NCBI GenBank assembly: GCA_000818945.1
Contig: KN805421.1
Coordinates: 130,842-194,841, forward strand
Reading direction: 5' to 3'
Source of the DNA: Schizochytrium sp. CCTCC M209059
Taxonomy: Eukaryota > Sar > Bigyra > Thraustochytrida > Thraustochytriidae
Length of the DNA: 64,000 nt
Shown here: one piece after another, positions 8,801 through 19,700 of the stretch
Layout of the letters: each line of letters opens with the position of its first letter
Position numbering within the stretch: the stretch's first letter is position 1
Program-made: the position numbers and the translations under genes
The notes under the pieces: model-generated
Databases searched by the model: none
What the model saw: only the letters and a program-made list of their open reading frames with translations
Told to the model about the DNA's origin: nothing

Positions 8801-9731
8801 ACAAGTCCATCTCGGCAAGACGACCAGGCGTGTAGCCACAGTTGGGTCGATCCGCAAAGGGAACAATCTTTTGGGGTTTCTCTTCCTTGCTCTTTTTGTC
8901 TGCCTCGGCAGCAGCCGCGTTCTGCTCGGCGCGTGCTTGGTCGCGGAGCTCACGCAAGGATACTTCGACAAACTTGTAAAGAGAGCCATACTTTTGGTCC
9001 GAGGAAATGGCGCCATAAGGTGTGTTGCGCAGGACACGACCTTTATCGAGCAGGACGAGATCGGTCGGCCATTCGTCCATGCCGTCGAAAATATGAGTGG
9101 CGTAAATGATAGTGGCGCCCCGCTCCTCGCACTCACGCTTCAGATACGCAAGGAAGTCGGCACGGACAACGACGTCGAGATCGACCGTGACCTCGTCGAG
9201 CAAAAGAAGATTGAATGGCCTGAGGAGGCCCAACATGATGCGCACGCGCCGCCTTTGGCCGTCTGATACCATATGCATGCGCCACTCCGGATTGATGTCC
9301 AGAAGCTTGTACAGCTCGTCCCGCCGCTCGGGATATTTTTCCTGCAAGTGGAGCATCATTTCCTTGACGGGGATATCCGCCTCAAAGGCGACGTTGTTTC
9401 CCGCAAAAGCAATCGACCGGGTCCATCCGCTCGCGCCGAGGTAGCTTACGCCAGACACAGCACCGGTCTGGTAACACGCAGCGGTGCCCAAGACAATGAC
9501 CTCTTCCTTTTTATGCAGGTGCTTGCCCGCGAGGACGCGGAGCACGGTGCTCTTGCCTGCGCCGTTTTGTCCGAGCAAAAGGCACCTCGCACCTCGTTTC
9601 AACTTAAAGTTTACATCTTCAAGCGCCTGTACCTCTTTGCCGTACGAGTTCGGGTACGCGAACGAGAAGTTCGTCACTTCCACGGCGTACTCCTCGCCGC
9701 CCTCCTTCTGAGCGTCATCGTTGTTGCCCAT
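8799..9731 (-). CDS. Caf16/ABCI-type soluble ABC ATPase
   Basis: Predicted 310-residue stand-alone ABC ATPase without membrane segments, of the Caf16 family (yeast CCR4-NOT-associated Caf16; plant ABCI19-21). Motifs: Walker A GQNGAGKST at about residues 52-60; a variant C-loop MVSDGQRRRVRI near 154, with VSDGQ in place of LSGGQ as is usual in this family; Walker B LLLLDEVTVDLD near 172-183, with VT replacing the usual PT; switch histidine in YATHIFDGMDEW near 210. The ATG at 9731 (context AACATGG) gives the normal family length. An upstream in-frame ATG at 10022 would add 97 residues that begin with a hydrophobic, signal-like stretch followed by Ser/Asp-rich sequence. This does not fit a soluble family, so I treat it as leader but cannot exclude it. 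Confidence 0.9.
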   Translation of the reverse strand: MGNNDDAQKEGGEEYAVEVTNFSFAYPNSYGKEVQALEDVNFKLKRGARCLLLGQNGAGKSTVLRVLAGKHLHKKEEVIVLGTAACYQTGAVSGVSYLGASGWTRSIAFAGNNVAFEADIPVKEMMLHLQEKYPERRDELYKLLDINPEWRMHMVSDGQRRRVRIMLGLLRPFNLLLLDEVTVDLDVVVRADFLAYLKRECEERGATIIYATHIFDGMDEWPTDLVLLDKGRVLRNTPYGAISSDQKYGSLYKFVEVSLRELRDQARAEQNAAAAEADKKSKEEKPQKIVPFADRPNCGYTPGRLAEMDL

Positions 9732-10780
9732 GTTGGCGATTGCAAAGCAACTTCGAGGCGCTCGGAGCGTGAACTTGAGACACCCTTGACGCTGCGCAAG
9801 GCTTGCGGCGAGCGAACGAGGATCTATGTGGGTTTGCTCGTCTGACCGCGAGCTCGTGCCGCTGTCGCCGTCGCAGCTCTCGCCGTCGCTGCTTTCGGTT
9901 TGACTTGTTGGACTTTTGTGCTTGGAGCTGGTCAAAGAATCGCCACTGCAAACAAGCACGGCAAGCAAAGCAAGCCCAGCCAGCCCAAGGCCTCGTCCGC
10001 AACACCTTTCTGGACTCTGCATCCCTAGTATACATCGTCACGAGAACGCGACGCATCGCAGGTCGCCGCGTGCCGACGGCGTCGCGAGCTCCGCGCGTCT
10101 GCGTTCCGCCATGGCCCTCTGGTACTGCGCGAACGGAGACTTCGCCCGATGATCCTGGATGTTTTCGACGCATCCCACCCTCTCTGCCAAATGCTGTGAC
10201 AGACGCGGTTCCGCGATAGTTCTTCACTGGTTCTGGAAAGGGGAATGGGGGGGGGCACCTCGCGTTCGTCCATTGTTACCGTTGCGCTCTTAGCAGCGAC
10301 GGCGGCGCCGGCGGCAGCGGCGGGGCCGGCGCCTCTCGAACTCTGTCTCGAACTCGGACTCGCTCGCCCTTGGCGCTGCTTGCGGGGCATTGGCATCGAT
10401 TGATCTCAAGGGGAAGAACAGCAAGCAAACAATAGGCAGCTCGTGAACGAGCTGTCTAGCTCGCTAGCAAGCTGGTAAGCTAGCTAGCTAGCTCTTCAAG
10501 CTGGAGCGGGGTGGTTTTCGCTGCAACGTTTGACAAAAGCAGCAAGACGAGCAAAGCAAAGTGCCCAAAGCAAGGCCGCGCAGGCGAACTGCGCGCTCGT
10601 GGATAGGTGGGTGGGTAGGTGAACGCCCGCTGAAAAGGCTCTGGACACGAGAGCGTAAGGCGGCGCAGGTCCACCCTGACGCTTCAGTGTGCTCGTCACG
10701 GCGCTCGATCCGGTTGAGGAGAAGAAAGGAATAAATTGGGTGCTCCATAGAAGCGGCCACCTTTTTTTGCCACGTCAAGA
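9732..10780. promoter_or_regulatory. Divergent intergenic region, Caf16-like / CFAP47
   Basis: About 1 kb upstream of both genes. Contents on the plus strand: an open frame continuing the Caf16-like gene to an ATG at 10022, a G-run near 10244, a GCTAGC-rich tract at 10451-10493, and an AAAGC-type run at 10534-10573 (sense for CFAP47, about 210-250 bases before its ATG). No further gene is supported. Confidence 0.45.
10451..10493. repeat. GCTAGC-rich low-complexity tract
   Basis: Runs of GCTAGCTAGCTAGCTAGC with interruptions, self-complementary and able to fold on itself. A longer relative occurs at 31121-31200. Confidence 0.75.
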
Positions 10781-13700
10781 ATGCATGATGCAGACAAAGA
10801 AGGCCCAGCGCTTGCGGGTGGCCTGCGCGTGTTTCCCCCTCGGGTCTGCTTCGAAGACGTACAGCCGAATGTGCTCTACGTGCTGACCCTTTTGCTGCAG
10901 AATGGCGCAAGCAAGGCCGAGCGCATTCGATTTCGTCACCCGAAAAGCAACTATTTCACACTCAACTACACCGCCACAGGTGCTGTCGCGCCGGGACTTG
11001 AGGTACGCGCAGAGGTCGAGTTCTGCATTCCAGATGGCCTCGACGACAAAGAGTTTCACGATGAGCTCGTGGTCATGTGTGCAGGTCATGAGACTGTCGT
11101 TCCACTCGTCGGCCAACGGCCGTGTCCACGTCTGGAAATCGAAGGCAACGGGCTCGTCGACCTCGGCACGGTTGTTCGAGGCAACACGCAAACTCGATTT
11201 CTAGAGCTACGTAATTCTGGCTCTCTGCCAGGTGACTTTACCATCTCCGAAGAGCTCGGAGAATGTCTTAGTGTTTTCCCGAAAGAGGGCACCATTCCGG
11301 GCACTTCGGCTGGGTCCACGCGTCTTTCCGAGAGACTCAAAGTCGAGTTTTCCAGCGACACGCTCGGCAGTTTTCGCAAATCCGTCACTCTCGAAATTGC
11401 CGGTCAGGCGCCGCTTACTTTAGATGTCTGCGCGAACGTCGTTGATCAAAATCTGGAGCTTGTCATGCCCGCGAACGGCGGACTTGTTGACGGAGAATTG
11501 TCCTTTGCCGCTCTGCACTTTGGCCAAAAGGCAACACAAGAGATCATGCTCGTCAATAATAGCCCAGTCTCTTGCCAGTACAGCATCGCCTTCAAGGCTG
11601 GAACCGGATTTGAGCTTTATCGTACCCCCGTGGCTGCCTCGGCCGAGAGCCTTATCAGCACGCAAAGCGACGACGCCGAAGCGGATGGTCTCCCTGCAGG
11701 ATTCGTGCAGGACATTGGTATTCGCGATGCCCCAATTCGCGTGACGCCAACGCAAGGTGTCTTGGCTCCATACACGAAAATCCCTCTTGCAGTCGTCTTC
11801 GCACCGCGCCCTCCACCTCAAGCCAAAGGCTTTCGCGCACGAGGAGATCAAGACCTTCATTCTGATGTCTCCTTCGAGCTGAGTGCCGTGGTGACTTGCG
11901 TAGACACCGGCCAGCAAATTCCGCTCAAGCTCACGGCCCGAGCTCTCAAGCCGCTCGTGAGTATTAATCGGAAGACTTTCAAATTCGGAACTTGTGCCGC
12001 CGTCGACCGACGCGACATTGTCTTTACAATCGCAAACAACGGCGAGGTGCTGCCCATTCGCTACTCCATCAACAAAGTGGCCTTCTTCTCATGCAAACCA
12101 AACGCAGGCCGCCTTCTTCCCGGGCAGTCACAAAATGTCCTGGTGTCCTTTATGCCGGCGCAGCTCGGGTCGTTTCGCAACACCTTGCACGTCGTACTCT
12201 GCGATGGCGTCCGTGTCGTTCCGCTCACCGTGGCGGGAGAGTGCGATGCTCTCGGATCGCCCAAAAAGATCCCCGGCGGCCCGGACGCAATCTTAGCTGA
12301 CTTCAAGCCCGAGATTAAATATGTCGATGATGATGAGGTCCGTCGCCAGGCACGCCACTCCAAGCCACGCTTCAAGCGTCTTCCACCCTGGGAAAAGAAA
12401 AAACTAGCAATGCGAGAGCACGCGATCGCAGAGGACCTCGAGCAACCGGCTGATTCGCCAAGTGTAATGTCTGCGAATCAGCTTGGCGCAGAGGATTCCG
12501 GTGACCTCGGACCCGACGTCTTTGGTGGTGTAAAGTCATATGATCCCACTTACACGTACAGTACCGCTGACCTCGTCCGTAAGCAGCAGCATCGCGACCA
12601 ATACGCCGACTTTCTCATTCGCGCGCGTCGGAGCCGCCAGGATCGCGCCGCCAAAAAAGTTAAGGATGCCAAGAGTCCGCGTTCCAGCAAGAATGCCAAG
12701 TGGCGCGAGGAAGCGAAAAAGGCGAGCTTCCGTCCGGGCAAGCATCGCCACGATCATGACGAAAACAGTAGTGACGAGGAAGCAGACGACGATGCCGAGG
12801 CTCGTCGCGGACTTGAGGACGATCCAATCAACATTGGTCTCGACCCCCGCGAAGGCCTTCGCAGTCCACGACTTCGTGTACCCGCAGAGCCGGAGCCACT
12901 CTGGCTCGAGCGTCCACTTGACGACGATGGGGCCGCTGTAGATGGCAATGGGGCCTCAGGCGGGCGACGCAGGCACCGGGGCAAGACGCATGACGAGAAT
13001 CGTCTCATCAAGCGCAAATTCAAGGACGCCCCGACTTCCCAGAGCGAGATCACAGACTGTCGCTCCGTCATCACGCCCATTGACCTCGCACACATTGGTG
13101 TACAACCCAAGCAACTCGACTTTGGAACTGTTTGCGTAAACTCCAAGAGCGCAAAGTGTCTCGCGATTGCCAACGACCTCATGCAGAACATTCTCGTGGA
13201 AATTTGCGTCGATGGCGTCGACGAACTCTCCCACTCGACGCCAAAGGCGCAAGTCATTCCCCCGGGTTCGCAGGCCGGATTTGACATCATATTCTCCTCC
13301 TCGACACAACCGGCCGCCAATCAGTCGAATCGTTTTCGCAAATCCATTACCTACATTATCAATGGGCATCACAAGTTCAAGTATAGCATCGTGGCCGAGG
13401 TGGTCCCCATCAGAATTGCGCTAAGCACGAGCTGCGTGGACCTACGCTTTGATGAAACCAACCTCAATCGGTCGGTCAGTGAAACTGTTACGCTCACCAA
13501 CACGGGTAACGCATCGGCTTACTTCTCCTGGGTCGCCGCTGCGCCTTCTTCCTCCGCCGCGACCTCGGATGACGCCAACAGCAATGCGGGGAGTAAAAAG
13601 CGCGGTGCAACCGAAGCACCGACCTTCAAAATTGAGCCTGAAACCGACGTCATCGAGCCTTTTGAGACGAAAGATGTCGTCGTCACTTATGCGCCAGTCG

Positions 13701-16700
13701 TTCGCGGCGAAAAGACCAAGAACTTGGCTCTTCGCGTCCGCGGGGGCTATGATGAAATGCTCGAGTGTGTCGGTCACCACGAGGAACCGACGTGCATCTT
13801 TACGCAAAAGAAACTCGACTTTGGCTTTGTCTCCGTGGGTCGCGAACAAACGGCAAAGCTCGATGTGAAAAACACTGGCAGCTATGTCGCTGTCCTCTTT
13901 GCTGAAGATGCACCGCCTGGAATCAGCGTCTTGCCGGAAACGTGCAAGATCCCCCCCGGCGCGACGGCAACGCTCGAGGTTCGCTTCGAGCCCGCCTCGC
14001 CCTGCAAACTCGACCCGTCTAAACACCAACTACGACTTGCGCTGCGCGGGGGGCGTGACTTGCGACTTCCGCTGCTCGGAGAAGCTGTTGTCCCCGTCGC
14101 AGAGGTTCTTCAGGCGCAGACGGACTTTGGAGGCATTACGATTGGCTCCAAGGCTGTGCAGACGATAACGCTTTCGAACTCGGGCGATGTTCCTGCCGTC
14201 CTTACGCTTGACCTCAGCGAGCATTTTGAATTTGAGGTTGCCCTCGCGCCGCTTCCGACAGCTTCTGGCCCAAGACGCAACTCAGGTTTTGCAAAGAGCA
14301 CGAACAGCGCAAGCGCAAGCAGCAGACGAAAGAGCATCGGAGGAACGTCAACCACCAGCTCAGTGAGTTCCAGAAATGAAGCTGCTGAGACTGAAAGCGA
14401 GGGAAAGAATGATGCACAGGCCCTCGTGCACGAGGATGACGAGGCGTTAGACGCCAGCAGCGTTGGCGAAATCGTTGATCCAGACGACCTCGAGAATTTG
14501 CTTCGACCAGTGAGCGCCATCTCAAACACACGTGCTCCGCTTGGAACCTTTTTAGAGGACGAGCCGGCAGAGGATCTTGCTGTGGATGACATTCGCGACC
14601 TTGACGAAGAATGCGTGTACTTTGAGATACAAGTTCCGGCGAAAAAGCGTCTCCACGTTCAGCTGATCTTCGTGCCCAAGAATGAGCGCTCGCACGCTTT
14701 TCAGTTGCCGCTCGCACTCGCAGGCACGTCGGAAGTCCTGCAGCACGCGATCACGGGTGAAGGCCTGCGGCCCAAACTGCTTCTTAGCTCCACGCTCGTG
14801 AATTTTGATACAAAGGTTGTATCCAAGGATCGTCTAAAGAAGGTGCCAACGTACCGTGAGATTTCGGTCACGAACCATCATGACGAAACGCTTCGGTGGG
14901 AAATCGGGATGGAGCCACTCAGCAGCATGGATGCTGGTGCAGACGACCAGAACGCGACCAAGTTTTTTTCGGTCAAGCCGACAGGCGGTGTACTGCAGCC
15001 AGGCGACACGTGCATGGTCAAAGTTGGCTTTCTTCCGAGCGGCGAGGAACAATACTGCGTTTCGCTTCCGGTATTCATTGACGAAGATCGCGAGCGTGAA
15101 TACCTCTCGCTCGAGCTCGTAGGTATGGGAGTCTACCCCAAGCTGCGCTTTGACACGAGCGAGGTCGTTCTTCCGACAGTCCCGCTGGGCGTCAAGGCCA
15201 AAGGCGTCTTCTATATCCAGAATGACGGCTATGACAGCCTTGATTTACGCTATCGTTTGCCCGCGGAGACGCAGCGCGTCCCGCTCACCATCTCGTTTCC
15301 GGAGGGAAAGAACATCGGTCTGAGTCGCCCGCAAATTCCCGTGGAGGTAACCTTCACGTCGCGCAAGCCAATGTCCTTTACTGCAAAAGTGGACTTTGTC
15401 GATACGGATGGCAATGCCTTTGGCATTTACATCACCGGCACGGCCGAGAATTGTCTTCTCACCGCGTTTCCCTTTGTGGCAGCCGTGCGCGCTCAATTTG
15501 ACTACACTGCAACGGCGTCCGACAGATCTGTTCAATTTGTGCCCCGTCCCAATGCGCAATTACTCTTGCAATCGAAAAAGACGCACCGAGAGTCAACGAT
15601 GAGTCTGGTAAGCCAGCTTGACTTAAATCCACGAGGTGCCGCGGAATCAAAGGAAGCGTCAGGCGACAAAGCAAAGAACGAGCGCAAGGGAACTTCAAAG
15701 CCCGCAGTGGACTTTGTTGCCGATGCTTCGCTCGTGGAAACCGCCTCGGCGAGCGCAACATCGGTCCACACCCTTGTTCGCTTTCTCAACGTCACAGTAC
15801 TGCAGGTTCCCATCACGGATTTTCCCGCGGATTTGATCTCCTCGAACGGAAAGCAGGTCTACGAGCTCATTCAATCCCTCTCAGGCAAGGCCGCCCCAGG
15901 GCGTATGAAGGCAGAGGAAACAAAAGGCAAGGCCGCAGCCGTGAAGAAGGATTTGACCAAGGATTTACTCACGCAGTACGAGGCTCTTCTGAAATTCCTC
16001 AAATCCCGAGGTGCCCTTCTCCATGACATTCGTCCCGAACACTTTCTGCCCCGCGATGAGTACATTCGACATCGCGCGCGGACCGATCCAGAAATGGGGC
16101 TCGGAGACGGCGCGGGCGGCTCGTCCGGCATGACAATGATACTGCAAGGCTCAGGAATGTCTTCGTTCAGTGCCTCGAATTCGCAGGCGCACGCCCGAAT
16201 TCTTCAGCAGCGACACCAGCTCGAGCGGGAATATCTGCCCGTATCCACCAACGCATGGGCCAGTGTCATTCTTCAGATTCTCAAGTTGTTTGTACTAAAC
16301 CGTGTTACCGTCAAACAGCTGCGAGGTCTACCGGGCTGCGCAGATGCTATCTCTCCGGAAGATGTGCGCGCGCTTTCGTCCAGCAGCAGCAATATTTACA
16401 GTGTACCGGAGGGCATCCTTTTGCACTGGCTAAGCTTGCATTGCTCCCAAGGATCCAACACAATCCTCAGCTCTGGGGGCGGGGGTATGCCTGCAGCAGA
16501 TGTTCTCATGCCAGGACAAGAAAACCCCTTCCGACATAATTCACCAATTGTCAACCTGGATACAGATCTGGGCAGCGGTGTGGTTCTCGCGACGCTTCTA
16601 GCATCGCACATCCCCACTCTCATTCGCCCTGGCTCTGCACTCGCCTCGGTGGTTCTGGAACCGACGGATGAGACTCAATGTGTGGCGAACCTCACGGCTG

Positions 16701-19700
16701 TCATGAATGCAATGCAGGAGCTTGGACTCCACTACACACGAAACCCAGAAGACATGCTTCCCACGGTGGCCAACGCCCGAGACAATCTTCTCTTTGTCCT
16801 ATACCTCTACCAGAACCTTCCTCAGTTTGTCCCCAAGGCGACAATTGAGTTTAGCTGCTCATTGGGTTCCAAGGTCACCAAGGCCATCGAGCTGCGCAAC
16901 CCTTCGAGCCAGCTCGTCTCTTACGACGTCCAGCTTGATGGCTCGTTCGAGTTTAGCGTGCCGGTACGAACTGTGTCGATTGAGGCTGGAGAGACGGCAG
17001 AGCTCCCTGTCGAGCTCACCAGTCGCTTTTCGAGACCCGCAGAGGCCATTTTGTCCCTGAAACCAGACCGCGCCGCAGGTGGGGGTAGTGGCGGTGGGCC
17101 TGGCGGTGCGCCGTCGGCCCTAGTCTTCAAGCTCACTTCGCAAGTTCATTCGCGAAGGTCGATCCGGACCATCAAGTGCGCCACGCGAGCGTACGAGCCG
17201 CTTCCTGTGGAGGTACAAGTGACTAACCCATTTAGTCAGGACGCGCGATTTATTGTCGAGCTGGTGCAGGAGCGCACCAAGGAAGAACTTCGCGCCCCAC
17301 GTGGCAAAGCTGGGAAAAAACGAGGAGGGAAGGCCAGTGCTGGTGCTGGTCTCGCGCGTGGTGCGTCTAAGCGAGGGTCTGGCAAGGCATCGAAGCGGCC
17401 CATGAGCCGTGAGGGCACGGGAACCTCCACGATGAGCACGCCTTGCAACGAGACGCTTCCTGATGCCTTTCACTGCAAGCTGTCGACACTCAAACTTCGC
17501 GCAGGTGAGACCGCGACGCTCTCCTTACAATACCTTCCATTCCTTCCTGGTGAGTACCGCTGTCAGCTGGTTTTTATCGACGAAAAGGTCGGTGAATTTC
17601 TCTACGAAGTAATTGGAGAAGCCGCTCGGCCCGTGCCTTTGGAGAAAATCACCTTTGCGACTGAGGCGAAGAGCGTTTTTAGCAAAAGGATTACTCTCGG
17701 AATGGGCAACAAGTTGCTCGAAAAGGCAAAGACCGCTCTGGCAGCTGTTTCTTCGGATGGTGCCGGCATTGAGTTCACGGGTCGGACATTCAAGAACCCC
17801 GACAACGTGGACTTTGAGGTCGAGTTTGAGTCACCTTTCTTTTCCGGACCTTCATCTGTGACGGTGGCTGCTGCTGCTTCATCATCATCTTCTTCTTCTT
17901 CTTCGGGACCAACGAAAACGTCCGGGGCCGCTAGTAGCAGCGAGGATCGCGAGAGCGTCGCGAGCACCAAGGAATCGGTTCTCGCCGTAACGAATGCCCT
18001 TACTGTGGACTTTCAGCCACAAAGTGCTGGTGTATACCCTTGCTACGTGATTCTTCGCTCTCCAAAGCAAATTCGCATCATCGAGCTCGAGGCCACAGTC
18101 TCCAACCCAACAGTGACCTCCGAGCTAGACTTTCTCGCCCCTGCCCGGCAAAAAATCAAGCAGGGTATTCCCATTCTCAATACCACAGATGCCGTGTGGA
18201 ATATTCAGGCGAGACTTGAAGGAAGCGCATGCTTTACGGCCCCACGCTCGTTGTCGGTGTCCCCAGACGGTGGCGCTGCCGATTTCACGCTCGAGTTTGC
18301 ACCAACATGGGTCGGAGAATTCTCAGGAAAGCTTATTTTGCACAACGCGACCACCAATGAGGATATGATTTACGTGCTGTCCGGCGTAGGCCAAGAGCCC
18401 CTGGCAGAAGATCATATTGTGATCGAGTGCAAGGCACGGGAGAAGGTTTTTCAAGCTTTTGCTGTAAGCAACAACTTTGGGAGCTGCTCAGATGTGTACA
18501 CAACGTTTGCGGTGGAGTCAGACTTGCCACACGTTGGTGGAGACCCAAACATTTCAGTAGCCAAGGGTGCAAGCGCAGACTACATGCTGACGGTGAATCC
18601 ACTTCTGGGCGGGACCTATACTGGCTCAGTGACCTTTTCGCTCGGACCGGAGCGCCCCTATCTTTGGTATACTGTAGAGATTCGCGCGACCAGCCCTGCC
18701 CCAGAGGACACGTTGGAAATCACGACCTTTGTACGCAAGGCTGTGGCTGTGGAGATCACCTTGGTGAACCCACTCGACCAGGCGGTAGAGTTTGAGGTCA
18801 GTCTCCAGGGTCACGGACTCTTGGGCGAGCCTCGGTTCGTCCTCGAGGCTTCCGAAGCTGCCTCGTACGAGCTCATCTACTCGCCTCTCGTGGCAGGCGA
18901 GGTCGAAGGCGCGGTGTCTTTCGTCAACGATATGGTTGGAGAAGTTTGGTATAAGCTTGCGCTCTCTGCGCAAGCAGCCCCGCCTGAGTCGCTCGAACTG
19001 TTTCGGTGCGCTGTTGGCACGCATATCCGTCAAGCCGTGGTGCTCGAGAATCCAACCGACGAGGCTGTTGAGCTGCGCGCAGTGTTGTCAAATCGCCGAA
19101 ACTTTTCCGTGCGTCCGGCCAACCCGACGCTCGCACCGTATGCGCAGACTTCTGTCGAGATTGAGTACCTGCCCAGCAGTATTGGAGAGGAAGAGTCTGG
19201 CGTCGTCAAGTTCACCAGCCCCAAGCTTGGCGAGTGGGAGTTCCATGTCGTTGGCGAAGGCACAATGCCAAGCATTATGGATAATGTGGAGGTTTCGACC
19301 AGCGTCGGGAACTCGGACACATCGTCGGTGGTGTTTAGAAACCCTTTTCAAGACCCGCTTCAGGTGGTGGTCGAGATCGAGACGGATGGTTCGGACACCC
19401 TTCGAATGCTTTTAGGCAGAGCGCGCCAGACGGTGGCTCCATTTGCCAATTTGATGATTCCCTTTTCTTTTACACCGCTCGAAATGTCAGAACAGACGGC
19501 TAAGGTACGGGTACATGCGCCAGACCGGGACACAACATGGGAGTTTCCCATCCGTGCCTTTGCGGAGGCCCCGCCGCATCCGGAGATCTTTTACCTCACC
19601 ACACGGGCACGCGACGCTCTCATGGAAACAGTCGAACTTCCGCTTCTAGGCTTGAACAAAGTGGCTGCCCCAGAGCCGTTCATGCATGAGCTCATAGTAC

